A DNA stretch of 64,000 bases, taken from assembly GCF_035594125.1 (NCBI RefSeq), contig NC_087156.1, positions 15,204,497 to 15,268,496 on the forward strand, written 5' to 3'. The stretch is from Scylla paramamosain. Its lineage: Eukaryota; Arthropoda; Malacostraca; Decapoda; Portunidae. Shown piece by piece: positions 38,075 to 51,825 of this stretch (positions are counted from its first letter, which is position 1; each line of letters begins with the position of its first letter). Made by a program: the position numbers and the translations under genes. The notes beneath the pieces are model-generated. The model was not told where the DNA came from and ran no database searches. It worked only from the letters and a program-made list of their open reading frames with translations.

Positions 38075-38356
38075 AAAAAAAAACTTACGACAAGGACAAC
38101 TGCGAGAGGCGAGAACGAAAGTAACTTCCCAACTCGCAACTTTCATCCCGGAGTGGTGTGTGCGCCGCCGACTTTAGAGGACACCGGGATCGCATCAATT
38201 GAGGGCGCGATGCCTCTGACTGGGTGGGGGCACGGCTCCTGTTGCCTCTTGTTATGCTGCCACTCCATCATGCGAGGCTTATATGGCGGCGGGGGACGGC
38301 TAAGGTCGGGAGGTGGAGGAGGTGATGCTGAGGGACACACAGGGAAAGTTGGAAAG

Positions 38357-38664
38357 CGGAGGAGGTTTTGTTCGAGGAAAGGTGGTGTAAAAAGGGCGAG
38401 AATATGATCCTTAAACATTTTTTTCATCTTTTTTTGCTTGGGAGTTGATGTAATTGTATTTTTAAAGGTTGTGGAGTGAAGAGAGACAAATAGAAGTAAT
38501 CAAAGTAACACGGAGGAGGTTTGTAAGAAGAAATGTGGTTTTAAAAAGAATGAGACCATGATCCTTATATACTTCTTGCTCTTTCACTGTTAGAGAATTG
38601 ACTCCGTTTTATGCTTGTAACGATCGCAAAGTCAAGAAAGGCAGATAGACAAACGGAAACAGAA
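38357..38664. repeat. tandem duplication, 2 units of ~154 bp
   Basis: CGGAGGAGGTTT begins each copy (38357 and 38511). Both continue with GG(A)AA.GTGGT..TAAAAAG, GAGA.(C)ATGATCCTTA.A, a T-rich middle and GTTGATGTAATT/ATTGACTCCGTTTT. They are strongly diverged in the second half. Confidence 0.75.
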
Positions 38665-38974
38665 ACAATCTCAATACAACACAGATAAAACAATGAAAAT
38701 TACACTAAATAAAAATATATATACACACTACCACATCACTCAACAATCACACAGCTCCATTAACCATATTAATATTACGCCTCAATATTCACCAAGCGAG
38801 CGGCCGAGTGTCTTGTGTAATGACGGTAATAAGAGGCCGGGTAGGAAATTACAGAGCCGACCACGAGTCCTCGGATCCATCAACATCAAAATGCAACCGT
38901 GACGCAGCAAGAGCTGGTCGGGCGCTGCTTTTGAGGACCATTCTGACGCTACGGGAGGAGGAAGAAGGAAGGAG

Positions 38975-39023
38975 GCAGAGGAAGAGGAGGAGGAGGAGGA
39001 GGAGGAGGAGGAGGAGGAGGAGG
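38975..39023. repeat. (GGA)n trinucleotide repeat
   Basis: About 12-15 GGA units after a GAAGAGGA lead. Confidence 0.92.
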
Positions 39024-39240
39024 ACGTCACTGAACGAGTAGAAGGAAGATACCACATTAGGAGAGGGAGGGAGACGGAGAAGAGGAGAAAGAAGAGGAGA
39101 ACGCTACTGAAGGAGGAGAGGGAAGACGTACAGGAGGAAGAAGAGAGGAAGAGAACAACGCATAAGGAACAGGGGAACGCTACTGAAGGAGGAGAAAGAA
39201 GACGCCACAGTAAGAAGAGAAGAAGGAGGAACACGACATA
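39024..39240. repeat. tandem repeat, ~3 units of ~76 bp
   Basis: ACGCTACTGAAGGAGGAGA recurs at 39101 and 39177. A diverged first unit (CGTCACTGAACGAGTAGAAG) starts near 39025. GGAAGA(C/T) follows each. Purine-rich interior. Confidence 0.75.
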
Positions 39241-39800
39241 AACTTTTTATCTAGTCCATTCATTCTCAGCCCATACAAGACTCCAGCACTATTCAGTAAC
39301 ACTAAACCTTCCCAATAAGCCAATCAGTTCATGGATACACAAAGACAACAACATACAATGAACAACAATCCAAAGAAGAGGAAAAAATAAATCATACCTA
39401 AGAAACAAAACCCCATAAAAAAAAAAATAAGTCCAAGGACACTAATGATAAGACACAGTGAATATATACAACAGGTGAAGCACATTTTAGTTCTAGAAGA
39501 GACAAAGACAAGGAGAGAACGCCCAGGTGAGTGTCAGTAGTTCACAGGTGCGAGGACGGGGTTCCGGCGCCGAGGACGGGAGGGTGATGGATGGCGGGTG
39601 AGTAAGGGGCGGAGGGTGACCTCTGACCGGAGAGAGCGATGAGATGAAGGACGAGGAGGAGGAGGAGGAGGACTAGGAGTGTAAAATATAAGAATAATAG
39701 GAACACGAATGAGAATAAGAATAATAAGGAACAAAAAATATGATTGATAATGTCGTAAGAACAAGAAAAAAAAAGATATATGCAAGAAAAACAAGAACGT

Positions 39801-39803
<3 letters not shown>
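39241..39803. other. unique sequence
   Basis: A-rich left half, then a G/A-rich right half containing a short GGA tract near 39650-39670. No gene is supported. Confidence 0.5.

Positions 39804-39885
<82 letters not shown>
39804..39885. repeat. (GA)n microsatellite
   Basis: About 40 pure AG units. Confidence 0.97.
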
Positions 39886-39890
<5 letters not shown>

Positions 39891-39922
39891 GAGCAATATA
39901 TAAAACTCTCTCCCCTACACTT

Positions 39923-39947
39923 ACACACACACACACACACACACACA
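39923..39947. repeat. (CA)n microsatellite
   Basis: About 12 pure AC units. Confidence 0.95.
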
Positions 39948-40199
39948 GGCCGCGAAGGTGGAGTCCCAAAGAGCCAACGATAAGAACCATCTTGAGGAGG
40001 TGTTTAATTAGCAGTGGCCGGAGTTCAAACAGGCGAATTAGCGGCGGATTAGCCACGGAAAATAGAGGCTGCGGTGGGCGGTGCGCAGGGCCACTCAATA
40101 ACAGCGGCGATGGTTACAGCTGATCTCCTTCCTTGCTCCAATCTACCGGTCCATCTCGGGAAAGGAAAGGGAGGGGAGGTGATGGATGGGAACAGCAAT

Positions 40200-40217
40200 A
40201 GAGAGAGAGGGAGAGAG

Positions 40218-40282
<65 letters not shown>

Positions 40283-40291
40283 GAGAGAGAG

Positions 40292-40350
<59 letters not shown>
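40200..40350. repeat. interrupted (GA)n microsatellite
   Basis: GA array broken by GGAG, ACGG and AAAG steps, especially near 40276-40310. It looks like two arrays merged or decaying. Confidence 0.95.
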
Positions 40351-40355
<5 letters not shown>

Positions 40356-40992
40356 CAGGGTCGGATCTCTCTAATGGGTTGATGGGACATTAGATCAATA
40401 GTGCATCCATCAGTGAAACGACGTCTGATCAAGGCCCTGCTTCCCGCTGGGTTAAAATTAATACAATCATACCTGCATTAATTTTATGGGAGCAGAATTT
40501 GATATCTCAACCCTCAGTCTGATCATTTATTTTTTATTTCTTATTATTTATTTGTTATTTTTTTTTTTAAGGAAGGTTCCTCCCTGATGATCCTCGGCTA
40601 ATTAGGAGCTGGGGAGAGGCGCCAGATGTGGTTCAACTTGCTTATAACAGGCTGGTGCTGCGAGGCCAAAGGACGGAGGGAGGGAGGGAGGGAGGCAGAC
40701 GGTGATGGAAGGGGGAAGGGATGTGAAGGTGGTGAGTCCCGCGGTGATGATGTGGAGTGAATGATGGCGATGGATGATAGTAGATGTGGAAATGCGGTGC
40801 TGAGTGACTGGAGGTGATTAGAGGCGAGGTAAGTGGACGGGAAAGGGAGGGAGAGTAAAAAGAGAAAGTATTGTTGGCAGCTTGATATTCTCCCTTTACT
40901 TCTCCTTCAATACTTTTTTATTCAGTTCTTCTTGCAATAAAAAAATGCCAATGTTCTTAACTAGGGTACCCATAATACGTCAATAAATGCTT

Positions 40993-40995
<3 letters not shown>
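40351..40995. other. unique sequence
   Basis: Includes a T-rich tract (40530-40570), a CTAATTAGG palindrome-like word (about 40598) and a GGGA repeat (about 40675-40695). No gene is supported. Confidence 0.5.

Positions 40996-41080
<85 letters not shown>
40996..41080. repeat. (CT)n microsatellite
   Basis: About 42 CT units with one CC interruption at about 41053. Confidence 0.97.
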
Positions 41081-41290
41081 ATCTAAGACATTACAGCAAG
41101 CAATAAAAAGTGATATTTACTCCCTCCTCGCCAGCCACACGTCCACCCCCGCCACGACACCTGCCTCTGGCGATGCAACAATGCCAATTTTCCAAGCCGT
41201 GAACTCGTGAATAGTGAAAATTGCAAGGAAATGTTCTGTATATATACGGAGAATATGTTATTTTTTTTACTCACTTTCAGACTTGGTGGT

Positions 41291-41420
<130 letters not shown>

Positions 41421-41479
41421 TACCCGATCCCAGTTGAGTTCAGAATTTTTCTACACTTAATCGAGTTAATTAACATTAT

Positions 41480-41480
<1 letters not shown>

Positions 41481-41563
<83 letters not shown>
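41481..41563. repeat. (CA)n microsatellite
   Basis: About 41 CA units with one TA step near 41487. Confidence 0.97.
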
Positions 41564-41565
<2 letters not shown>

Positions 41566-41644
41566 AAGAAAAAATAAGAACTTGATTATGAGACAATGCT
41601 TCAAATGAATTAATGATGGATAAAAGATAGTTCTAAAAAGATAT

Positions 41645-41646
<2 letters not shown>

Positions 41647-41726
<80 letters not shown>
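41647..41726. repeat. (CT)n microsatellite
   Basis: About 40 pure CT units. Confidence 0.97.
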
Positions 41727-41727
<1 letters not shown>

Positions 41728-43094
41728 ACCCTCCCTTTCACCAAACCAATCTTGTTATATTTGCCTTGAATACATATTATATATATCAATAGCGGGAGAC
41801 GTATTGGCGCACACGGGATAATTTACTAGGCGAGTCATCGGGGAGTGATTTAGCGGCGGGCCACACGGGGCAGAGGAGCAGCGGGCCACCACCTCGCGTG
41901 CTCACCATTTATGGGTCGCGCCCGGTCAGGGTCTTCGTGTTGAGGGCCGCGGAAAGATGACCTCTCATGGCCCGCACACACTCTACTCATCCCCTCCTCA
42001 TGGTGCCATCCTCGCTTCTTCTTCTTTTTTTCTCTATTTAATCCTCTTCTTTCATTCACTTTTTTTTTTTTTTTTCGAACCACTTGTCTTCATTATCACC
42101 TTCCTCTCTGGTCGTTGTTGCCGTTGTCATCTTTTCTTCTTCTCCTCTTCGTCTTTCCTCCTCCTCACCCGTTCACCCTCTCCTACTGCTAGTATTGCTG
42201 CAACTATCCTCATTTGGAGTAATGGCATGAGGAGTAAAGGAGCAAAAGAATGGATGGAGGAATAGGGAGGATGAATAAATACTTCTGAACATCAAGGAAG
42301 GTTAAATGTGACAGTCCTCGCTCTTCCGATGTTCATAGGAGGTCACTAGTCTTCTCACAAATCTCCACTTCGTCTCCAGCCAAACCTCAAGTCTTCTCCA
42401 AAGCAGTTCTTCCACTTCGGCCTGCCTCGTCTCCTTATAGATACATTCAATCTTTCTTTCTTGTTTCCACACACTGCTCTACTCTGCTTAATGTAGCTAT
42501 ATCATTTTATGTTATTTTAATCTCTACTCCTGCAGTATGTTTTTAAAAAGTGGACCGATTTTTGTCGTCTCTCATTCCTCTGTCAATCTTTGTCACGATC
42601 CTATTCGCTTCCAGTAGTACAGTACAAGTCATAGCAAGGCGAACAAACAGAATCAGGCAGAGAATTCCAGAGTTTACTACTGGAAAAGATGAAAGAGTCC
42701 ACGTTTTAGTACGTGTTATTACTGACATATTCAATTCCTTCAAGAACAAGAAACCACAACTATACAAAATTTTCAAAGAATAATCAAACATTTAGAAGCA
42801 CCTTACGCGCCACTCTTCGGCATCAAGACTCCGCTACCTGTGCTTCATCCCATTATGCGCCAACTCCGGATGATCATGCTGACGACCTCCACACTTTCCC
42901 TTCCTCACTCCCTCCTCCGCCTCATCAATATTTAAAAAGCAGTTCCCGGGAGTGCCTATATATGCGGTCGGACTCAGCGCCTCTCATAAAGAATTTGGAA
43001 TTATGCGGAGAGCAGCGGCGGGGGTAATGGCGGCTCGCTGAATTATGTTAGCCATGCCTTATTGACCCCATCCGTCACTGTCCACACGCTGCTG
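41727..43094. other. unique sequence
   Basis: Includes a T-homopolymer region (42060-42075) and pyrimidine-rich DNA to about 42180. 42550-42783 is open on both strands with non-low-complexity composition, but I recognise no domain. 42925-43070 is GC-rich with TAAT/AATTATG words. Confidence 0.45.
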
Positions 43095-43163
43095 GAAGAG
43101 GAGGACGAGGAGGAGGAGGAGGAGCAGGAGGAGGAGGAGGAGGAGGAGGAGGAGGAGGAGGAG
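43095..43163. repeat. (GGA)n trinucleotide repeat
   Basis: About 20 GGA units with GAC and GCA interruptions. Confidence 0.92.
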
Positions 43164-44945
<1,782 letters not shown>

Positions 44946-44991
44946 AACAACCTAATATACCACAGTGTAATCTATACAATCACCCACAAAT

Positions 44992-45024
44992 ACCACCACC
45001 ACCATTACCACCACCACCACCACC

Positions 45025-45058
<34 letters not shown>

Positions 45059-45060
45059 TA
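44992..45060. repeat. (CAC)n-(CAT)n trinucleotide repeat
   Basis: CCA units, pure from about 45008, pass without a gap into six CAT units, suggesting point mutation then expansion. Confidence 0.92.
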
Positions 45061-46312
45061 CCCTCAGGAGCTATAGCCTAATGCAGAACAAAGGCACATC
45101 CCCCTCCCTCTCTCCCTCCCTCCACCTCTCTGTCTCGGCTGCTTGTCAATTCTCGGCCACCCAAGCAAAATCTCGCATCCCATCCCTCAACAGAATTTCC
45201 TGCCTGTCCTGGTTTCTCTTAGTATTCATCTTGCATGCACAGAGGTACCAGACAATGAATACGTACACAAATAAGGCTCTTAAGACTTCATCAAGAGTAA
45301 GCAAAAGTTCATAATGACAGTAATAAAGTCCTCACCGTAAATGATCTTGATACGGCTCAACCAGGTGAATTAATAAGGCGAGGCCACAAAACCAAGATGC
45401 GATATTTTTATAACCGCTTGCATAATTTAAAGCACTGGAGTAAAAATGAGAGGATTACGTATTATTAACCTCACTAACCTGATAATGCATTCAAATATTG
45501 GTTCAGAAAAAGCAGTAAAATAGATGCACATATGATAATATATATATACCCACCAACCCACCCAACCACCCACCCACCCACCCACACACAAATGCAACAC
45601 TTAAATAAAATAACAACTATGACAATAATTCAAGGACTTATAAGCGTACAACATTCAATCAACACTCGTCTTACACACCTGCTCGGCTCTCCTCACGCAC
45701 TCGTAGGTCGCTAGCTTTAGGTGAGAATGAACATGGCACACTAAGAAGGATTTCCACCAGTAAAATATGAATTACTAGGGAGGGGATTACTTGGGAGGAG
45801 AGCTGCAGTGCCTTGAAGTTTCCCTCAACCAGGCTATCAAGATGGACCTCGCCTCGTAAACTGCAGATATGGAAGTATAAATTACGAGCAAAGACATTTT
45901 ATTAGCCAGTATAACTCTACTTCCAACTCCTTTCCTTCCTCCTCCACCTCTTCCTCTTATTCGTGTTCTTCCTTTTCCTCGTCTCCCTACAAAGGCAAAA
46001 TATTTTCCTCATCAGAACAACACATGTGTTGATGAAGAGGGTTTTCCTTGTAAATTTTGCCGCAAGAGGCTTCGTATTTTGTGCAAAATGAAAAACAGTG
46101 TGTATTATTTTTTTTTCCTACAAATCAACGACGTTTCTTGCTACTCGAGAGACCAAGAGTTAAGACAAGATTCTTTTGCCAGAGAGTTAAGTTCAGTAAT
46201 CTGTATTTGTTTTTACAGAAATACACTTTTCTTTCAGGTTGGAAATGCTCAAAACCAGACTTGACCTTTTCACTCATAAGGTTATCAGAGCACGGTAAAA
46301 TATTGTTGGCAT

Positions 46313-46314
<2 letters not shown>
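45061..46314. other. unique sequence
   Basis: Includes a CCCA-type short repeat (45550-45585). Around 46218-46241 a TTTTTACAG and a CTTTCAG form acceptor-like sequences, but no exon is convincing. No gene is supported. Confidence 0.45.
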
Positions 46315-46397
<83 letters not shown>

Positions 46398-46402
46398 CAC
46401 AC
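46315..46402. repeat. (CA)n microsatellite
   Basis: About 43 AC units with one GC step at 46391. Confidence 0.97.
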
Positions 46403-46523
46403 GATGAAAAACAGATTGATTTTGCCTTTTCTAGACTACAAAAATATTTAAAAGACAACAGTAAAGGTGCCTAATAATTTGTAGCTATGGGAAAACTGTC
46501 AAGTTATGAAAGGAAAAAAATAC

Positions 46524-46629
46524 CTGGTGATGGAACCAAATGATGGCGTTGGTACAGTTGCGGCCATTGACCGAGTGAAATGCCACATTAACTCCCTCTG
46601 TGTTTAGTGTTACCTTCTCAACCTTACGT
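46524..46629 (-). CDS. candidate internal exon, minus strand
   Basis: On the minus strand a pyrimidine-rich run ends TTTCTATGAG just before 46629. A 105-nt in-frame segment follows (35 codons after one leading base) and ends CACCAG at 46524, directly followed by GTATTT, a good donor. The translation is complex: an R-K-V-E-K start, a middle with T-L-N-T-E-G-V-N-V-A-F, then N-G-R-N-C-T-N-A-I-I-W-F-H-H-Q. A second acceptor (TAAG) at 46623 would give a 99-nt phase 0-0 exon. I do not recognise the family. It lies among repeats with no other exon visible, so it would belong to a gene with introns larger than this window. It may instead be a dispersed repeat or chance. Confidence 0.28.
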
Positions 46630-47107
46630 CTCATAGAAAAGGTAAGACAGTGGAGGTGAATGAAAGTGAATGCAGGTTTCCTACTTTTTATCATGATTGT
46701 GTACATTATACATATTAAAAGCAACCGTGATCATCGTGACACAATCGTTCCCTTTAAATACACATACAAAATCAATATGATGGTGGTAAGTAGTAGCAAC
46801 AATGATGAAGACAACAAAAATTAGGATAATAACGAAGCACGTCAAAGAAATTAAGAAGTTGAGTGGAGGACCTAACTCCCCCCCCCAAAAAAAAAACTTC
46901 CTTCAACGTTCCACAGTAGAATTTATAAGAAAAGAAAAAGAAAAGTGAAGAAATGGCTCCAGTAAAAGACGAAAATAAAACGTAACTTTTGCTCTTCAAA
47001 CATTTCTAGTCTTACTACAAGAGACAAGTTCATCAGTTTCCACAACAACACACAATTTTCTCGTTATCTTTCTCTCCCTCTCCCTCTTCAACTCCCATCC
47101 TCTCCGT
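46630..47107. other. unique sequence
   Basis: Mixed to AT-rich, with a C-run joined to an A-run near 46878-46897. No further exon seen. Confidence 0.5.
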
Positions 47108-47141
47108 CCTCCTCCTACTCCTCCTCCTCCTCCTCCTCCTC

Positions 47142-47196
<55 letters not shown>
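47108..47196. repeat. compound (CTC)n-(CT)n tract
   Basis: About 12 CTC units pass directly into about 25 CT units. Confidence 0.95.
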
Positions 47197-47199
<3 letters not shown>

Positions 47200-47322
47200 A
47201 GGTTTCCACACCGCACAGCTTCCCGTGAATCTTACTCATGCAATCATTTCAAAGCATATCTCACCCAAAATTGGTATCAGGCTGATTTTTACTCTTTGCT
47301 GCTTCCTGAGGGTGTTAAAGCA

Positions 47323-47411
47323 GAAGAAGAGGAAGAGGAGGAGGAGGAGGAGGAGGAGGAGGAGGAGGAGGAGGAGGAGAAGGAAGAGGAGGAGGAGGAG
47401 GAAGAGGAGGA
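47323..47411. repeat. (GGA)n trinucleotide repeat
   Basis: About 28 GGA/GAA units. It lies about 130 bp from the CTC tract and is its reverse complement, so the two can pair. Confidence 0.92.
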
Positions 47412-47819
47412 TTTGCTTTGCGGTCATTTGAGTCATCGGTATGATTTTTTTCCCCTCTCTTTTTCCTGCATCTTCGCTCATTCTCTTGTTCGGTCAATGA
47501 GCGGAGGTAGACAGACTATAAAGGCAGTAATTTCTTCGATAGCATCTTGATCTTAAATCGATGCGTGTGTCGGAAGATCGTTATGCTCGCTGTCGTTTTA
47601 GTTAGGAAATTGTTAGAAGAGAGTAAAGATGCACCGTGAATTTTCTTGTGAAGTTTCCAAGGCTGAACTTCGCTCTGAATTTTCCTTCACTCTTATTTTC
47701 TTGTGTTACGTTTTATGTTTTTTTTTTTTTTTTATATTATTTTTTTTTTATTTTCTTACACGAACTCTGCAGTGTAAATATTCTCATGATTACTCCTATT
47801 TTCGTATACTGAATGTAAT

Positions 47820-47822
<3 letters not shown>
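47412..47822. other. unique sequence with T-rich tract
   Basis: A T-homopolymer region (47718-47757) precedes the next GA array. No gene is supported. Confidence 0.5.

Positions 47823-47896
<74 letters not shown>
47823..47896. repeat. (GA)n microsatellite
   Basis: About 37 pure GA units. Confidence 0.97.
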
Positions 47897-47899
<3 letters not shown>

Positions 47900-47937
47900 G
47901 GCAATTTCTTCCTTTAGTGTCGGCAAGTGGTGTTATG

Positions 47938-47941
<4 letters not shown>

Positions 47942-47973
<32 letters not shown>
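47942..47973. repeat. (GT)n microsatellite
   Basis: About 16 pure GT units. Confidence 0.97.
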
Positions 47974-47974
<1 letters not shown>

Positions 47975-49369
47975 GGAGCAGGCCGTGGACGTGTGTGTTT
48001 GCGGCGTAACACTCGGCAAAACGTGTCTGATACACAAAGCCTCACACTGGAGGTAACAATTACACACGCCGTCACGCTTAATTACATCCTGCGTGTGAAC
48101 CAATCCAAACAGTTAACGATCCCGCTGAAAAAAATGAATGGAAACATGGAGTCTTCGCCGTGATTATTACTTCCCGACAAGATAAAAACACACGACACGT
48201 GAAACACGCTTCCAATACTTATTGTCAAGATTTCGTGGCCTTGGCGAGCCAGGGCGGGACCAATTAGGGGATCAGATCCAATTTCAGGGTCAGAGGTCAT
48301 GAGTGAGGCGGGGAAGGGAAAGGCAGGGCGGCGGGGGCCATCGCTCCATCGCTGGCTGGGTGTGTGCAACGTGGAGAACCTCTGAACACAACCAGTCTTT
48401 GCTGTCTTGCTGAGAAAAAGTTCCCTTGATGAGGACAACCTGAACACAACGCATGGCTTACACTGATCACGTCCTCGCTCGCTCTGACAAGGCCGATGCA
48501 AGCGTGAACTGGTGCGTGGGCAGTGTTCTCATAGGGTGACTGGAAAAACTAATAGTCTCACTCTCTGTCCCTCGCCGCTACTCAACAGCTGCAGGTAATA
48601 ATTAAGGAACCTTGGGGTCCTCTCTCACCGCAGCCTTTGATGTCGAAGTGAAGGACACGGGCGGGGTTCTTGCCGGAGCTAATTCTAATGTGGCTGAGAA
48701 AAATAACACAACGCCGTCACGTAGCAGTCGAGTTATTAACTAAAACTAGAAGCCACTTATTCCTTGTAATTTCGGTGCACTTTTTATTACGTAGCAGGTG
48801 GTCATTACATAAAACTACAATTAAAGGTGAGTTTTTTTCGAGTTTCTGTACAACTTTTTCCACATGGCTCTAATACCTTGTCTTTTTGACCTCCACAAGA
48901 AGGAAAACAGCGAAAGATTTTGACGGCTGGTAACCTCTTGCATTAAGTCACGAATTTCCTCACTCTGGGACAAAAAGAACCTCGCTTACTTAGTTACAAG
49001 GTTCATCATTCTGGTACTGTGAATGCTAACAAGGACAGGAGGCGGACAGAGTAGAGAGTAAAACAATAATTAATAATCCTGAAATCTGTACGAAAACTGA
49101 CCACACAAGATTAGGAAGCAAAAAACAACGCCTAAACTTAAAAACCAGACCAAGTAAAGACCAGTTTAAACATCACATCACCCCCTGGCATAAGACACAC
49201 TTCACCCCAGACATACTAACTCCCTATTACAGAGCCATTAGTCACTTTTTTTCCCCTTTATTTGCATTCCACTTGGTATTCAATGCATCTAGTCCCCATG
49301 AACGAGATTGCCTGTAATAAGTCTGGCCTCCTCTTTCACACCCAAAGCTGTTACTGTAAAGTTTACGTA
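47974..49369. other. unique sequence
   Basis: Contains the DR1-like site at 48287 beside CCAATTAGG. The 139-codon minus-strand frame (48082-48501) has no recognisable domain. A donor-like AAAG/GTGAGT lies at about 48824 with no paired acceptor identified. Confidence 0.45.
48287..48299 (+). promoter_or_regulatory. DR1-type nuclear receptor half-site pair
   Basis: GGGTCA-G-AGGTCA is a near-consensus direct repeat with one-base spacing, the class bound by RXR/USP heterodimers and HNF4-type receptors. A CCAATTAGG word lies about 20 bp upstream. Sequence match only. Confidence 0.3.
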
Positions 49370-49730
49370 CCCACTCATCCACTCATCCACTCATTTACCA
49401 TTTATTCACCCACTCATCTAACTATCCATACAACCATACGCCCACTCATCCAATAACCCACCCACTCATCTGCCCATCCACCCATCTAAACCCACACACA
49501 CCTATCCACCAACCCATTCACCCATTTATCCATCCATCCATCCATACACATACCCATCAACTTACTCTTCCACCCACATATCAATCACCCCACCCATCCA
49601 TTCACACACACCAATGTTTATACCCATCCACACATCCCTCCATTTATCCACACACCAATTCACCCACCAACCCATTCACACATCCAACCATCCAGTCACC
49701 CATCAGTTCAACCACTCATCCACCTTTAAT
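49370..49730. repeat. degenerate CCATCCAC-type minisatellite
   Basis: Imperfect CCAT, CCAC and TCAT words over about 360 bp. It resembles the reverse complement of the block at 3463-3895 and is even more decayed. Confidence 0.7.
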
Positions 49731-49967
49731 CATGGGTGAGTCAGAGAGCAGCTCAGGTCACCGCCACCTCCACCCTACCCACACTGATACACACTTGCTC
49801 CATGCATTACCTACCGTAGCCACAGTCCATAAATTCCCACACGCCATCCGCCACGTCTATAGTGAGTGAGAAACGCCGCGCAAATATATGAGAGCGGTTA
49901 GACGTCCAGCATAATGGGTGATGGCGGAGGCGCAGGGCAGGCAGGCAAACCAGACAAGTCCCTCCCT

Positions 49968-50064
49968 TACATACATACATACATACTCGTACATACATAC
50001 GTCAGCGATTTATACCATCACTCTCCCAGCCTGACTTACGTATATACATACATACATACATACA
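49968..50064. repeat. two (ATAC)n tetranucleotide tracts
   Basis: CATA units at 49968-49999 and 50044-50064 are separated by 45 bp of unique sequence. Confidence 0.85.
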
Positions 50065-50280
50065 GACGTATATTTCTTCCCCCTGCCAGTCGATGCCGCC
50101 ATATCCAGCAGGACCGCGCAGAGGCTATTGCTTATCTGCTAATCCGTCCGGGAGGGGATGAGGTCTTACTTAAGGCAGGTGACAGGAACAGAGGCGGAGA
50201 GCTCCCTGCCAGTGCCCGTATATTTGGGATGTTCTGATATGCACTGATGCCACCTACAGGCTAGTTCCTAAAGAGTCGAG

Positions 50281-50313
50281 TGGGTGGTGGTGGTGGTGGT
50301 GGTGGTGGTGGTG
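50281..50313. repeat. (GGT)n trinucleotide repeat
   Basis: About 10 pure GGT units. Confidence 0.93.
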
Positions 50314-50373
50314 AAGTTATGCAAGCAAGGAGAGACAAACGCACACAGGAGAAAATAGAACTGCATATCTATT

Positions 50374-50379
<6 letters not shown>

Positions 50380-50456
<77 letters not shown>
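50380..50456. repeat. (GA)n microsatellite, left arm of inverted pair
   Basis: About 38 pure AG units. The CT array at 50571 is its reverse complement, 114 bp away. Confidence 0.97.
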
Positions 50457-50461
<5 letters not shown>

Positions 50462-50567
50462 ATACTATTTCCCATGATTCCTTTTGGGCTAATCTCATGT
50501 TTTGACTTACTAATGTTCAAAATTATAATATGGTTAGCATACAGCATAAAAGGGAAGGTCATGCGCG

Positions 50568-50680
<113 letters not shown>

Positions 50681-51213
50681 ACAGAAGCACAGTCTGTCTC
50701 GCCACCTATCTATCCTGCCTAAGTCTGACTAATGACCCACTGTGACTAACTCGGAACGTTTGTACTTATTCAGCCAGACGTTTTAATTGAGAAGATTTAT
50801 TTGGTGACTAAACGTTGCACCTTCAAGGGGAGCGCGGCGAACGTTCATCGTGGGGTATAAAACTATCTTTTTCTTATATATCTATCGAAGTGACGCCAAC
50901 ACAGCCTGCAAATGCATGTATCAACTTTATGACTAGTAAGCCAAACGTTACTGCTGCTAATGCTCGCCTTATTTGCTCATCAGCATTATTTGTGGGAGTC
51001 GATGAGGAGGAAAAATAATGGTGTGGTTTCTCTTTAATGTAAATTGAACTGACACTGGTAGAAATATGTGTAATTCTTCCTCTCATATAATTTTTGCGAT
51101 GTTTGGATTATGCATCGGGTTATTGCTCCGAACACTTGCTTCCTCCAAACCTGTCTGTCTCTCTTGCTATGCGCTCTCGACCTCATCCTACCCTACTAGG
51201 TGCCTCGGTGGTG
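50681..51213. other. unique sequence
   Basis: Mixed composition. The frames at 50815-51018 and 51066-51326 lack recognisable domains, and the second overlaps the MITE. Confidence 0.5.
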
Positions 51214-51407
51214 TGGTCCGTGGTCAGAAGTCAAGTAACCTCCTGCACTGTGCTTTGTGTTTACCGCCAGTCTTAAGTCCTCTGATCTGCTGGCACACCC
51301 TCTCACAAAGCTTGACAGCTGGGTGATTCCTAAAACATGAAAAGGGAAACGCTAAACACAGTGCAAATGACTGAGTTATGTTAGTCGACTATTGACTTTG
51401 CACAATG
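51214..51407. mobile_element. MITE copy 2
   Basis: About 194 bp. The left end GTCCGTGGTCAGAAGTCAAG and the right end TTAGTCGACTATTGACTTTG are imperfect inverted repeats. The similarity continues inward to GCACTGTG...TTTACCG on the left and CGCTAAACACAGTGC on the right. It shares CTTAAGTCCTCTGATCTG with copy 1 and CGCTAAACACA with copy 3. TA flanks are not preserved, so exact ends are uncertain. Confidence 0.65.
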
Positions 51408-51791
51408 CTCGGCTCGCTGGCTAAAGGCTGAAAGCACTATCCAGCCTCACAGCAGTTTATCGGTGGGAGAAATAAAGCTCTTTCTTAACAGCAGGCAAAT
51501 CCATTATGTCCTCGTTGTTGCGGTGCCATAACTCAATCTGTTTCCGAACTCCTTACCTCACTATCATCTTAATTCTCCCTCTCCCTTATTAGAAGAGAGG
51601 CGGAGTTGGAGAGAGGCCAGTGGGAAGACCGAAGAAGGCCTAGAGGCGGTGAGTGGAGGAAGACCTGAGCGGGATCAACAACAGGGAAGAGAGCGTCTAT
51701 GAACATATAAGTTGTTGTAAGCCCCCCATCCCTTCGAGGAGAGATTAGGACGTTAAGTGAAGTGATAATGAAAATATTGATAATGATGGCA

Positions 51792-51825
<34 letters not shown>

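Noticed and set aside
48082..48501. 139-codon minus-strand frame
   Set aside because: No recognisable domain, and the region looks more like non-coding DNA.
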